From Egicoccus halophilus (GTDB lineage Bacteria; Actinomycetota; Nitriliruptoria; Nitriliruptorales; Nitriliruptoraceae), in contig NZ_CP036250.1 in NCBI RefSeq assembly GCF_004300825.1, positions 248,001-312,000 of the forward strand: 64,000 nt of DNA. The letters are read 5' to 3'. The position numbers and the translations under genes are program-made. This document shows, piece by piece, positions 7,985-16,828 of this stretch. The notes below the pieces were generated by a model. It was not told the DNA's origin, made no database searches, and saw only the letters and a program-made list of their open reading frames with translations. How positions within the stretch are numbered: the stretch's first letter is position 1; each line of letters begins with the position of its first letter.

Positions 7985-9460
7985 GTGCCGGCCACGCCCG
8001 CCGCCAGCTACCCGGGTCCCGACGCGCTCGGTCGCGGGCTCGTCGTCCCCGTCGACGCCCCGACCCCGACGGGCTTCACCGACGTGCGGCGCTTCGTCGT
8101 CGACGACGAGGTGGCGGCGGCACCGGCCGCGCTGGCGGCCGTGCTGCACCATCGGTGGCTGACGCGGCGTCGGTTCGTCGTGGAGCTGGCGACCGACCAC
8201 GCGGCGCTGCGCGAGCCCGAGGTCTGCCGCCTGGCCCCGCACCAGGTGCCGGTGGACTTCACCTTCGCCCGCGAACGGCTGCACTTCCTGCTGTGGGCCA
8301 ACACCTACGACCTGCGCAGCGGCGAGCCGATCTGGTGGCACGGCGAGCTCGCGCAGCGGCGCGGTGGTGCCACCCCGTCGTCGGTCGCCGACGTCGTCCT
8401 GCCCGACGGGCGGCACGCCTGGGTCGACGGCGGCCCGCGCGGCCCGCTCGCCGCGACGTTGGACGCGCCGACGGTGCACCGCGAGTCGATCGGCCTCGGG
8501 CGCCTGACGGTCCAGGGCGACGCCGCTCCCCGCGACCCGCTGGCGCCCGACCAGCTCGCCGCCGTCACCCACCGCGCCGGACCGGCGCGCATCATCGCGC
8601 CGGCCGGCTCGGGCAAGACCCGGGTGCTGACCGCCCGCCTGCGGCACCTGCTCGCCGACCGCGGGGTCGAGCGCGAACTGGTCACCGCCGTGGCCTACAA
8701 CACCCGTGCGGCGGCGGAGATGCGAGCCCGCACCACCGGGGTCGGGGCCTCGATCCGCACCCTGCACTCGTTGGCCCTGTGGATCTGCAACCTCGACGAG
8801 CGGCGGGAGGTCATCAACGAACGGGACCAGCGTTCCCTGCTCGAGCGGCTGGTGACGGTGGCGCGCATCCCCAACCAGGACCCCTACCAGCCCTACCTCG
8901 AGGCGCTGTCCGAGGTGCGGCTCGCGCTGCGCGACCCCGACGAGGTGGAGGCGGCCCGCGGGGACGTCGACGGCTTCGCCGAGCTGTTCCCCCGCTACCG
9001 CGAGCTGCTGGCCGAGCGGCGGGTCGTCGACTTCGACGAGCAGGTGTACCGGGCCCTGGAGCTGCTGCTCACCCGCCCCGACGTGCGGCGCACGGCCCAG
9101 CGCGTGGGCACCCACCTGCTGGTCGACGAGTTCCAGGACCTCACCCCGGCGTTCCTGCTGCTGGTCCGCCTCGTCGCCGGCCCGTCCATGCAGGTGTTCG
9201 CCGTGGGCGACGACGACCAGACCATCTACAGCTACGCGGGCGCGACCCCGGACTACCTGGTCGACTTCGACCGCTGGTTCCCGGGCGCGCAGCACCACGC
9301 GCTGGAGGTGAACTACCGCTGCCCGACGGCGGTGGTGGACGCCGCCGTGGCGCTGCTGGGCCACAACCGCCACCGGGTGGCCAAGCGGATCCGGTCCGGC
9401 ACCGCCGACGGCGTGCCCACTCCCCCCGTGGTGGACGCCGAGCTCGAGGTGGGTGCGTGA
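7985..9460 (+). CDS. UvrD-type superfamily 1 helicase, N-terminal half (1A/1B domains)
   Basis: A 491-aa protein starting at GTG 7985 behind a clear GGAGGAG ribosome site. About 200 residues of unrecognised sequence precede the helicase core. Motif I is APAGSGKT near residue 207, motif II VDEFQD near 380, motif III GDDDQTIYSYAGA and motif IV VNYRCP near 443. The frame then stops at 9460, where a UvrD/PcrA protein would continue through 2B, 2A and motifs V and VI. Those are encoded by the next gene, which overlaps by GTGA. It therefore looks like one helicase divided into two coupled polypeptides, or a gene with a frameshift. Alone it has the Walker motifs but not the complete ATP site. Confidence 0.88.
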   Translation: MPATPAASYPGPDALGRGLVVPVDAPTPTGFTDVRRFVVDDEVAAAPAALAAVLHHRWLTRRRFVVELATDHAALREPEVCRLAPHQVPVDFTFARERLHFLLWANTYDLRSGEPIWWHGELAQRRGGATPSSVADVVLPDGRHAWVDGGPRGPLAATLDAPTVHRESIGLGRLTVQGDAAPRDPLAPDQLAAVTHRAGPARIIAPAGSGKTRVLTARLRHLLADRGVERELVTAVAYNTRAAAEMRARTTGVGASIRTLHSLALWICNLDERREVINERDQRSLLERLVTVARIPNQDPYQPYLEALSEVRLALRDPDEVEAARGDVDGFAELFPRYRELLAERRVVDFDEQVYRALELLLTRPDVRRTAQRVGTHLLVDEFQDLTPAFLLLVRLVAGPSMQVFAVGDDDQTIYSYAGATPDYLVDFDRWFPGAQHHALEVNYRCPTAVVDAAVALLGHNRHRVAKRIRSGTADGVPTPPVVDAELEVGA

Positions 9461-10989
9461 ACGCGGCCGACACGACCGTCGCATCGCCCACCGCGGACGG
9501 GGGGCAGGACCCGTCGTGGGCGGACACGCTCGCGGTGCACGGGGTCACCGCCGGCGCCATGGCCGACCGGGCCGTCGCCCTGGTCCGGGACCGGATCGAG
9601 GCGGGCGCCGCTCCTGCCGACGCCGCGGTGCTCGCGCGGGTGAACAGTGCCCTGCTGCCGGTGCAGGTCGCCCTCACCGAGTCCGGCGTACGGCACACCG
9701 CACCGCTGGACGCCAGCGTGCTCGGGCGCACGGGGGTCCGCACGGCCCTGGCGTACCTGCGGCTCGGGCTCGACGACGAACGCTGCAGCCGCGACGACCT
9801 GCTCGACACGCTCAACCGCCCGGCCCGCAAGGTGAAGTCGGCGGTGCAGCCGCTGCTGCGCCGCTCCACCCGTTGGTCGATCCGTCAGCTCGAGTCACTG
9901 GCCGACGCCCTCGACCCCTCCCACCGCGAGCGCTGGACCGGCTACCTCGGCGACCTGCACCACCTCGCCGCCGCGATCACCGACGGCGCCGACACCGCCC
10001 GCTGCCTGTGGATCGTGCGCAACCGGATCGGCCTCGGGGAGGCGATGGAGGCGCTCGACTCGTCGCGCACGCGGCCGGAGGGCTCCAGCCACGGCGACGA
10101 CCTCGACGCCCTCGAGCAGCTCGCGACGTTGCATCCCGACCCGGCGACGTTCCGGGACTGGCTGGTCGACCGACTGCGCGTGCCGGGCGACCCCGACGGC
10201 GTGACCCTCTCCACGGTGCACCGGGTCAAGGGCATGGAGTGGGACCACGTGGTCGTCTTCGCGGCGTCCGCCGGCCTGTTCCCCCACCGGCTGTCCGAGG
10301 ACGTCGAGGAGGAGCGGCGCGTCTTCCACGTCGCCGTCACCCGCGGTCGCCGACGGGTGGACGTCGTCACCGACCGGGAACGGACCTCGCCGTTCGTGTC
10401 CGAGCTGCGCGCGAACGACCCCGACGTCGCCCCGGCGCGGGGGCGGCGGGCCGAGGTCCCGGACGCGGTCGTCCCGACGTCGCGGCCCGACGGTGGCGTG
10501 GTCGCCGAACCGGGCCTGCGGTGCACGCTGCCGGGTGGGCTCGCCGCCCGGGTGGTGGCCGTCGACCGCGACGGCGTGGCCGGTGAGATCGACGACGACG
10601 GCGCCGTCGTGCCCGTGCGGCTGCCCTTCGGCACGGTCGTCCTCGTCGACGGACGACGGGCGGCGCTCGGTCCGGCGCCACGGACGACGCGCATCGGCAC
10701 GAACCGTGGGCAGGGTGGTCTCGACGGGCTCGGTGGCCGGCTGCTCGCCGACGACGAGCCGCCCGTCGACGACGCGCTCTACGAGGCCCTGCGGGCCTGG
10801 CGGACGCGGGTCGCCGCGGAGCAGGGCGTGCCCGCCTACCTGGTGTTCCATGACCGGCACCTGCAGGTGATCGCCGGCCGCAAGCCGACCTCGCTGCGGG
10901 AGTTGGCGTCGTGCCCGGGCGTGGGACCGGCGAAGCTCGAACGCTACGGCGACGACCTGCTCGACGCCGTGACGTCGGCGAGCGGCTGA
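9457..10989 (+). CDS. UvrD-type superfamily 1 helicase, C-terminal half with HRDC domain
   Basis: A 510-aa frame starting at a GTG that overlaps the stop of the first half (GTGA). After a ~40-residue Ala/Asp-rich lead it matches the rest of a UvrD2-like helicase: AVLARVNSALLPVQ (start of 2B), motif V STVHRVKGMEWDHVVV, motif VI ERRVFHVAVTRGRRR, then a C-terminal HRDC-like domain (residues ~430-510) containing SLRELASCPGVGPAKLERYG. It lacks Walker A and B and cannot hydrolyse ATP alone. Together the two frames give a full UvrD2/HRDC architecture. A sequencing error at the junction is possible, but the in-frame GTG placed exactly at the stop favours a true split. Confidence 0.87.
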   Translation: MNAADTTVASPTADGGQDPSWADTLAVHGVTAGAMADRAVALVRDRIEAGAAPADAAVLARVNSALLPVQVALTESGVRHTAPLDASVLGRTGVRTALAYLRLGLDDERCSRDDLLDTLNRPARKVKSAVQPLLRRSTRWSIRQLESLADALDPSHRERWTGYLGDLHHLAAAITDGADTARCLWIVRNRIGLGEAMEALDSSRTRPEGSSHGDDLDALEQLATLHPDPATFRDWLVDRLRVPGDPDGVTLSTVHRVKGMEWDHVVVFAASAGLFPHRLSEDVEEERRVFHVAVTRGRRRVDVVTDRERTSPFVSELRANDPDVAPARGRRAEVPDAVVPTSRPDGGVVAEPGLRCTLPGGLAARVVAVDRDGVAGEIDDDGAVVPVRLPFGTVVLVDGRRAALGPAPRTTRIGTNRGQGGLDGLGGRLLADDEPPVDDALYEALRAWRTRVAAEQGVPAYLVFHDRHLQVIAGRKPTSLRELASCPGVGPAKLERYGDDLLDAVTSASG

Positions 10990-11095
10990 ACGACCACGGG
11001 CCCGGGGACCGGCCGGCGCCGGTGGTGGCGGAAGCCGTCGATAGGCTGCTTCGGTCGCCGACGAGGTACGGCGTGTGCGAGCAGGAGGATCCTTC

Positions 11096-12124
11096 GTGGT
11101 GACGAGACGGACCCGTCGTGCGCTCGGCGCGGCCGCGGGTCTGGCCGGTGTGGCCGGTGCTGCGGCCACCTGGGAGCTCACGCGGCGTCGCAACCGCCGC
11201 GAACTGCTCGCCGACCCCGAGCGTGACATCCTCACCGCGCCGCTGCCCGGCTTCGGCCGGACGGTGGTCTCCGCCGACGGCACGCGACTGGCGGTCTGGG
11301 AGGCGGGACCGCCGGACGGACCGGTCGTCGTGTTCGCCCACGGCTGGGGCATGGCGGTGCGGTTCTGGATCCACCAGCTGCGTGAGCTGTCCGCCGATCA
11401 CCGCGTCATCGCCTACGACCAGCGTGGCCACGCCGCCAGCGGGAAGGCGGCCGACGGCGACTACTCGGCCGACGCCCTCGGCGCCGACCTCGAGGCCGTG
11501 CTCGCGACGTGCGTGCCGGCCGGGCGCCGGGCCCTGCTCGTCGGCCACTCGATGGGGGCCATGAGCATCGTGGCCTGGGCGCACGCCGCCGACGGTCCGG
11601 TCGAGGACCGGGTGCACGGCGCCATCCTGGCCGACACCGGGGTCGACCAGCTGTACTCGACCTTCTTCGCCGAGCTCGGTGTCGCCAAGCTCGTCGCCGA
11701 CACGATCGGTGTCCGGGCGATGAGCAGCCGGCTGCCGCTGCCGCCCGGCTCGTCCCCGGTCGGCCACCGCGCCACCGCGTTCATCGCCTGCGGGCGCGAC
11801 GCGTCGCCGTCGGCGGTCACCCTCACCGAGCAGCTGTTCCTCGAGACCCCCGCCGACGTCCGCTCCGCCATCGGCATGACGATGAGCAGCCTCGACCTCG
11901 CCCACGGGGTGGCGAGGCTGACCGTCCCGACCACCGTGGTGATCGGGACCGCCGACCGGCTCACCCCACCGGTCCACTCGCAACGGCTGGCCGACGCGCT
12001 GCCGGACGCGGACCTGGTCGAGCTGACCGGCGCCGGACACCAGGCCCCGCTCGAACGACACCACGACTTCACCAAGCTGGTGCGCCAGCACACCGTTGGC
12101 GCCGAGGTCGCCGGGCCCGCCTGA
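11096..12124 (+). CDS. Alpha/beta hydrolase with N-terminal membrane anchor
   Basis: A 342-aa protein. The N-terminus is basic (TRRTRR) followed by an Ala/Gly-rich hydrophobic segment (residues ~7-25), an uncleaved anchor or signal. The hydrolase core has the oxyanion turn AHGWGMA, nucleophile elbow GHSMGA, an Asp in TADRLTPP and the C-terminal His in GAGHQAPLE, so the triad is complete. GTG 11096 follows an AGGAGG ribosome site closely. Sequence resembles lysophospholipase or haloperoxidase-like hydrolases; the substrate cannot be given. Confidence 0.87.
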   Translation: MVTRRTRRALGAAAGLAGVAGAAATWELTRRRNRRELLADPERDILTAPLPGFGRTVVSADGTRLAVWEAGPPDGPVVVFAHGWGMAVRFWIHQLRELSADHRVIAYDQRGHAASGKAADGDYSADALGADLEAVLATCVPAGRRALLVGHSMGAMSIVAWAHAADGPVEDRVHGAILADTGVDQLYSTFFAELGVAKLVADTIGVRAMSSRLPLPPGSSPVGHRATAFIACGRDASPSAVTLTEQLFLETPADVRSAIGMTMSSLDLAHGVARLTVPTTVVIGTADRLTPPVHSQRLADALPDADLVELTGAGHQAPLERHHDFTKLVRQHTVGAEVAGPA

Positions 12125-12335
12125 CCGCCCCGCCGACCCCACCCCCGGCGGGGCGTCAAACGGGCGTGCAGCGGGCGCGGGCGCGTTCGTCGGTGCCACC
12201 GGCCCGTGGCATCATCCGCGGCTCCGCCCGCCGGCCGACCCACCGCCGCGGGCCGCGTCCGGGCCGTTGCCCGCGACACCTTCCCGTTCTGCGTCCGCCC
12301 CGCCGTCGAGCACTCCGTCGAGAGGTCCTGCCCCG

Positions 12336-13973
12336 ATGCGTCGTTCCCTGCGCCTGCGAAAGTGGCAGAAGGAGGCGCTGGACCGCTTCGAGGGCATCGG
12401 TCGGCGCGACTTCCTCGCCGTGGCCACCCCGGGCGCCGGGAAGACGACCTTCGCGCTGACGGCCGGTCTGCGCGACCTCGCCCGCCACCCGCACCGGCGC
12501 CTGGTGGTCGTCGCCCCGACCCAGCACCTCAAGCTGCAGTGGTCGAACGCCGCGGCGGCCTTCGGGCTGCACCTCGAACCGGAATGGGGCTCGTCGGACC
12601 CGTGGCCGCACGACATGCACGGTGTGGTCGTCACCTACCAGCAGGTCGCCGGCACGCCCCGAGCGCTGCGGGGACCGTCCGACGACGCGTTCGTGATCCT
12701 CGACGAGATCCACCACGCCGGCACGGAGCGGGCCTGGGGTGACGGCGTGTTCGAGGCGTTCGAGCTCGCCGCGCGTCGCCTGTCGCTGTCGGGCACCCCC
12801 TTCCGCAGCGACCAGAACCCGATCCCGTTCGTCGACTACGACTTCGAGGAGGCGGTCGCCGACTACGTCTACGGCTACGGCGAGGCCCTCAAGGACGGCG
12901 GCGTCGTCCGTCCGGTGTTCTTCCCGCGCATCAACGGGCACATGGAGTGGTCGACGCCCGAGGGCGACATCGTCTCGGCCACCTTCGACGACCACCTCGA
13001 CCGCACCCTGGCCTCCCAGCGTCTGCGCACCGCCCTCTCGCCCGAGGGCGAGTGGCTGCCGACCGTCCTCGACCAGGCCCACACGGAGCTCACCAGGCTC
13101 CGGGAGACCCAGCCCGACGCGGGTGGCCTGGTCATCGCCATGGACGTCGAGCACGCCCGGGCGATCCAGACGCTGCTGCGGGCCCGTCAGGGCGTCGAGG
13201 CCGTCGTCGCCACCTCCGACGACCCGCTCGCCAGCGAGAGGATCGCCGAGTTCGCCGCCGGCCGGGATCCGTGGATCGTCGCGGTGCGGATGGTGTCCGA
13301 GGGCGTCGACGTCCCGCGTCTGCGGGTGGGCGTGTACGCCACCAACACCATGACGGAGCTGTTCTTCCGCCAGGCCGTGGGCCGGCTCGTGCGCTGGTCG
13401 GGGGGGATGCGCCGCCAGAAGGCGTTCATGTTCATCCCCGACGACTACCGGCTGCGCACCTTCGCCACCCAGATCGCCGACCAGCGCACGCACAGCCTCA
13501 AGCGCCGCGAGGAGGAGGGCGACCAGGAGCCGGTCGAACTGCTCGACCAGCTGCCGCCCGAGGGCGAGGACCAGCTGTCGCTGTTCGCAGCCATCTCCGC
13601 CACGGCGGTCGTCGACCACGACCCGTCGTCGATCTTCGACGACCACCACCCGGAGGACCTCGTCCACGAACCGGCGGTCGAGGACCTCACGCTCGAGATC
13701 GAGCTCGCGCCGCCGCCACCCCGGGCCGGTGGCGGCAGCGAGCAGGACGCCGGCGGGAGCACGCTCACCGTCAGCCGCACCCAGCGCAAGCGCGAGCTGC
13801 GCCAGGCCAACACCGACCGGGTGCGCATGCTGACCCACCTGACGGGGTTGTCGCCGGAGCAGGTCAACGGACAGCTCAACCGTGAGGCCGGCATCCGCGG
13901 CATCAACGAAGCCACGGTGCGCGATCTCGAGCGTCGGCTGCGGGCGGCCGACAAGTGGATCGACCGCGCCTGA
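12336..13973 (+). CDS. DEAD/DEAH-box superfamily 2 helicase
   Basis: A 545-aa SF2 helicase. Motif I is ATPGAGKTTFAL near residue 31, motif II DEIHHAG near 122, motif III SGTPFRSD near 150, and the C-terminal RecA lobe has VRMVSEGVDVP and the arginine-finger motif QAVGRLVRW near 345. A linker after residue 390 leads to a helical C-terminal domain (about 450-545), basic and Gln/Asn-rich, which may bind nucleic acid. It resembles the type III restriction/UvrB-like (ResIII) helicases, and no methylase or nuclease is adjacent. ATG 12336 follows GAGAGGT. Confidence 0.85.
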   Translation: MRRSLRLRKWQKEALDRFEGIGRRDFLAVATPGAGKTTFALTAGLRDLARHPHRRLVVVAPTQHLKLQWSNAAAAFGLHLEPEWGSSDPWPHDMHGVVVTYQQVAGTPRALRGPSDDAFVILDEIHHAGTERAWGDGVFEAFELAARRLSLSGTPFRSDQNPIPFVDYDFEEAVADYVYGYGEALKDGGVVRPVFFPRINGHMEWSTPEGDIVSATFDDHLDRTLASQRLRTALSPEGEWLPTVLDQAHTELTRLRETQPDAGGLVIAMDVEHARAIQTLLRARQGVEAVVATSDDPLASERIAEFAAGRDPWIVAVRMVSEGVDVPRLRVGVYATNTMTELFFRQAVGRLVRWSGGMRRQKAFMFIPDDYRLRTFATQIADQRTHSLKRREEEGDQEPVELLDQLPPEGEDQLSLFAAISATAVVDHDPSSIFDDHHPEDLVHEPAVEDLTLEIELAPPPPRAGGGSEQDAGGSTLTVSRTQRKRELRQANTDRVRMLTHLTGLSPEQVNGQLNREAGIRGINEATVRDLERRLRAADKWIDRA

Positions 13974-14043
13974 GGGTCGCGCGGCCACCGGGACCCGGCC
14001 CGCAGGTAGCGTGCGCGGGGTCGTGCCGAGACGGGAGCCGCAG

Positions 14044-15273
14044 GTGGCGAAGCTGTTGCCCTTCGTCGGTCACGTCCTGGCCGACGACGGCGCCGCCACG
14101 GACGGGCGGCCACCGAACCCGCCCCCGACACCCGGGCAGCGGGTCGCGATGGCCGCCGCCGATCCGCGCAGCTTCCTCAACATCCTGCCCTCGGGCGCGC
14201 CGGAGGCCGCCGGCGACCTCGAGCACACCCTGCAGGCCTGCCGGCGGCACCTGGACCGCTATCTGCACGACGGCAGCTTCCGTCGGCTCGACCGGCCGAC
14301 CCTGGCGGTGATCGCCTTCGGCCATGGTCCGGACCGGGTCACGGCCGTGGTCGGCGACCTCGAGGTCAGCGCCTTCGGCAGGAGCTTCGATCCCACCACC
14401 TTCGACGACGCCGAGGTGCTGCCCCACGAGCGGGTGCGGCAGGATCGCGTGCGTCACCTCGTGCGCTACCTCGAGGTGGTGGGCGTGACCTCGAGCCCCG
14501 TCGCGCTGACCCACCGGCCCAGCGCGGGGGTCGACGCCGCGGTGGCCGCGGTCGTGACCGGGCCGCCGGCCCTCGCCGTGCGCAACCCCGACGGGGTGGA
14601 CGTCACCGTCTGGCTGGTCGACGACCCGACCGGCCTCGACGGACTGACCACCGCGGTCGCCGACGCCGGCCGGCTCTACGTCGCCGACGGACACCACCGT
14701 GCCGCGGCCATCGCCGCGCACGAGCCGGGGTCGGGACGGGTGCTGTGTGCCCTGTTGCCGGCCGACCAGCTGACGGTGCTGCCGTTCCACCGCCGGGTGA
14801 CCGGACTCGGTGACGCGCCGGTCGACCCGGCGGCCGTCCTGAGGGTCCTGACCGCGCGCGGGCTGCGACCCCGTCCCCTGGCCGGTCCGTCGGCACCGTC
14901 CGCCCCGGGGGTCGTCCACGTCACGGTCGGTGCGGCATGGTGGGTCCTGGACCTGACCGACCGGCGGGTCCTGGACGACCCGGTCGAGGCGCTCGACGTC
15001 CGCCTGGTCGAACGGGAGGTGATCGTGCCGCTGCTGTCGACGCTGGGTGCGCGAGCGGGTGAGGTCGACCCGTGGACCGACCCGCGGGTGGCCTCGGTCG
15101 CCGCTCCCCGCGGGCTCGCGGCCCTGGCGTCGCCGGACGCGGTCGGCCTGGCGCTCGCCGCGCCGGCGGTCGAGGACGTGCTGCGCGTCGCCGAGGCGGG
15201 CGCGGTGATGCCGCCCAAGTCGACCTACGTGCTCCCCAAGCTGCGCAGCGGCCTGCTCGTCGTCCCGCGCTGA
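14044..15273 (+). CDS. DUF1015 family protein
   Basis: A 409-aa protein matching the DUF1015 family, with the hallmark YVADGHHRAAAI near residue 215 and a C-terminal PPKSTYVLPKLRSGLL. Family members are widespread cytoplasmic proteins of unsettled function, sometimes annotated as putative HTH or phosphatase-like proteins next to serine metabolism genes; no such context exists here. The GTG at 14044 (VAKLLPFVG) was chosen; it follows GGGAGCCGCAG. It stands alone after the SF2 helicase. Confidence 0.85.
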   Translation: MAKLLPFVGHVLADDGAATDGRPPNPPPTPGQRVAMAAADPRSFLNILPSGAPEAAGDLEHTLQACRRHLDRYLHDGSFRRLDRPTLAVIAFGHGPDRVTAVVGDLEVSAFGRSFDPTTFDDAEVLPHERVRQDRVRHLVRYLEVVGVTSSPVALTHRPSAGVDAAVAAVVTGPPALAVRNPDGVDVTVWLVDDPTGLDGLTTAVADAGRLYVADGHHRAAAIAAHEPGSGRVLCALLPADQLTVLPFHRRVTGLGDAPVDPAAVLRVLTARGLRPRPLAGPSAPSAPGVVHVTVGAAWWVLDLTDRRVLDDPVEALDVRLVEREVIVPLLSTLGARAGEVDPWTDPRVASVAAPRGLAALASPDAVGLALAAPAVEDVLRVAEAGAVMPPKSTYVLPKLRSGLLVVPR

Positions 15274-15354
15274 GGACCAGGGTCCCGGCCTGCCAGGACG
15301 CCGGGACGGTGGCAGGCTCGTGCACCGAGACCTCCCGACGAGAAGGACCACGAC

Positions 15355-15738
15355 GTGAGCGACGGACGCGTCCACGACCTCGAGCAGCTGGCCCGCCAGA
15401 CCGACGACTACCGACGGGTGGTGCAGACCGGGCCGCACAGCCAGCTGGTGACGATGCACCTGCGTCCCGGCGAGGCCATCGGTGAGGAGCACCACGACGA
15501 CGCCGACCAGCTGCTGTACGTGGTGTCGGGCTCGGGCGAGGCCGTGCTCGACGGCGAGGTGCACCCCATGGGTCCCGGACAACTCGTCTACGTCCCTGCG
15601 GGCGTGCGTCACGACATCCGCAACGCTGCCGAGGAGTCGCTGCGGGTGTGGACGGTCTACACGCCGCCGGAGCACCCCGACGGCACCGTCCACGCCACCA
15701 AGGCCGACGCGGACGCCGACGAGCACGACCACCGCTGA
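15355..15738 (+). CDS. Cupin domain protein
   Basis: A 127-aa single-cupin barrel. Cupin motif 1 is visible as GEEHHDDADQLLYVVSGSGEA and motif 2 as GQLVYVPAGVRHDIRN, providing the three His and one Glu that bind a metal. Small proteins of this kind include mannose-6-phosphate isomerase-like enzymes, dioxygenases and sensory domains; nothing here decides. A His/Asp-rich tail (HATKADADADEHDHR) follows the barrel. It lies just upstream of a Fur-type regulator, which might fit a metal-linked role. Confidence 0.85.
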   Translation: MSDGRVHDLEQLARQTDDYRRVVQTGPHSQLVTMHLRPGEAIGEEHHDDADQLLYVVSGSGEAVLDGEVHPMGPGQLVYVPAGVRHDIRNAAEESLRVWTVYTPPEHPDGTVHATKADADADEHDHR

Positions 15739-15778
15739 GCGCACCCGCGCCGCCCCACCGCCCGCGTACGCTGCGCCC

Positions 15779-16216
15779 ATGGACGCCTCCGACGAGCTCG
15801 ACCGCACCCTGCGCGCCTCCGGCCACCGCGTCACCCGACCGCGACGTGCCGTGTGGCGCGCGTTGCGGCGGGGTCGGGGACACCGCACGGTCGAGGAGAT
15901 CGCCGCGAGCGTGGCCGCCGCCGGCGACGAGGTCGACACGGCCTCGCTGTACCGCACGCTGGCGTTGTTCGAGGACTTGGGGATCGCCCGGGTGTCGCGG
16001 CTCGGCGACCGCGACGCCGGCCGCTGGGAGCTCGCCCACCCCGACGAGCACTTCCACCTCGTCTGCCAACAGTGCGGGGACGTCGACCACCACGTGGGCA
16101 CGCTGGTGGCCCAGATCCGCGAGCACCTCGACCGCGGACACGGGTTCGCCGTCGAGCAGGTCGAGCTGGTGGTGACCGGGCGGTGCACGGCCTGCCAACA
16201 CACCGTCGCGTCGTGA
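15779..16216 (+). CDS. Fur-family metalloregulator
   Basis: A 145-aa ferric-uptake-regulator-type repressor. The winged helix covers residues ~5-85 (TRPRRAVWRAL ... DTASLYRTLALFEDLG), and the dimerisation domain carries the structural zinc site CQQCGD and CTAC plus the metal-binding segment HPDEHFHLVC. It could respond to iron, zinc or peroxide; the residues visible do not separate Fur from Zur. The stop overlaps the start of the next gene (GTGA). Confidence 0.9.
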   Translation: MDASDELDRTLRASGHRVTRPRRAVWRALRRGRGHRTVEEIAASVAAAGDEVDTASLYRTLALFEDLGIARVSRLGDRDAGRWELAHPDEHFHLVCQQCGDVDHHVGTLVAQIREHLDRGHGFAVEQVELVVTGRCTACQHTVAS

Positions 16217-16785
16217 GCGCCGGACAGACGGCACCCGTCGAGCCGGTCACGGTGGTCATCAGCCGGCTCGTGCGCCCGGGCCGGGAGGCCGCCTACGAGG
16301 AGTGGGTCCACGACATCGGGTTGATCCTCATCGAGTTCGAGGGCGCGGAGGGGGTCACGGTCCTGCCGCCGGGGACCGCGCACAGCGGTCCCGAGTGGGT
16401 GCTGGTGCTGCGCTTCCGCGACTACGAGTCGATGGTCCGCTGGAAGCGCTCCGACCTGCGTGCCCGCTGGCTGGCGCGGCTCGACGACCTGACGGTCGAC
16501 ACCGGTGCGTGGGAGGAGCAGACCGGGCTCGAGACGTGGTTCACCCTCGACGGGCGCCCGACGCCGACCGGCCCGCCGCCCCGCTGGAAGCAGGCGGTGC
16601 TGACCACGCTCGGCCTGGTGCCGCTGCTGTTGGCCTCGAACGCCGCGCTGGGTCCGGTGATCGGGACCTGGCCCGGGTGGGTCCGCACGGTGGTGGTGAC
16701 GCCGTTCCTGGTCGTGCTGATGGCCTGGGTCGTCATGCCGACCATCACGCGGGCCACCTACCGCTGGCTCTACCCCGGGCAGTGA
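16213..16785 (+). CDS. Antibiotic-biosynthesis-monooxygenase-like membrane protein
   Basis: A 190-aa protein with an ABM-type ferredoxin-like domain (residues ~10-105, VTVVISRLVRPGREAAYEEWV ...) followed by a linker and two transmembrane helices (about 125-145 and 150-172). ABM proteins with C-terminal helices are common in actinobacteria and proteobacteria and mostly uncharacterised. The start GTG overlaps the Fur stop as GTGA, so the two are translationally coupled. A haem-degrading role would fit the Fur context but rests on context alone. Confidence 0.82.
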   Translation: MSAGQTAPVEPVTVVISRLVRPGREAAYEEWVHDIGLILIEFEGAEGVTVLPPGTAHSGPEWVLVLRFRDYESMVRWKRSDLRARWLARLDDLTVDTGAWEEQTGLETWFTLDGRPTPTGPPPRWKQAVLTTLGLVPLLLASNAALGPVIGTWPGWVRTVVVTPFLVVLMAWVVMPTITRATYRWLYPGQ

Positions 16786-16828
16786 CCCGGGGCGGGACGC
16801 CGACCGGGCACGGGCTCCGCGCCCTGGC

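Noticed and set aside
7273-9456. Upstream extension of the frame that carries the second helicase half
   Set aside because: Before 9457 it reads as Arg/Ala/Pro shadow of the first helicase half; protein-like sequence begins only at the GTGA junction.
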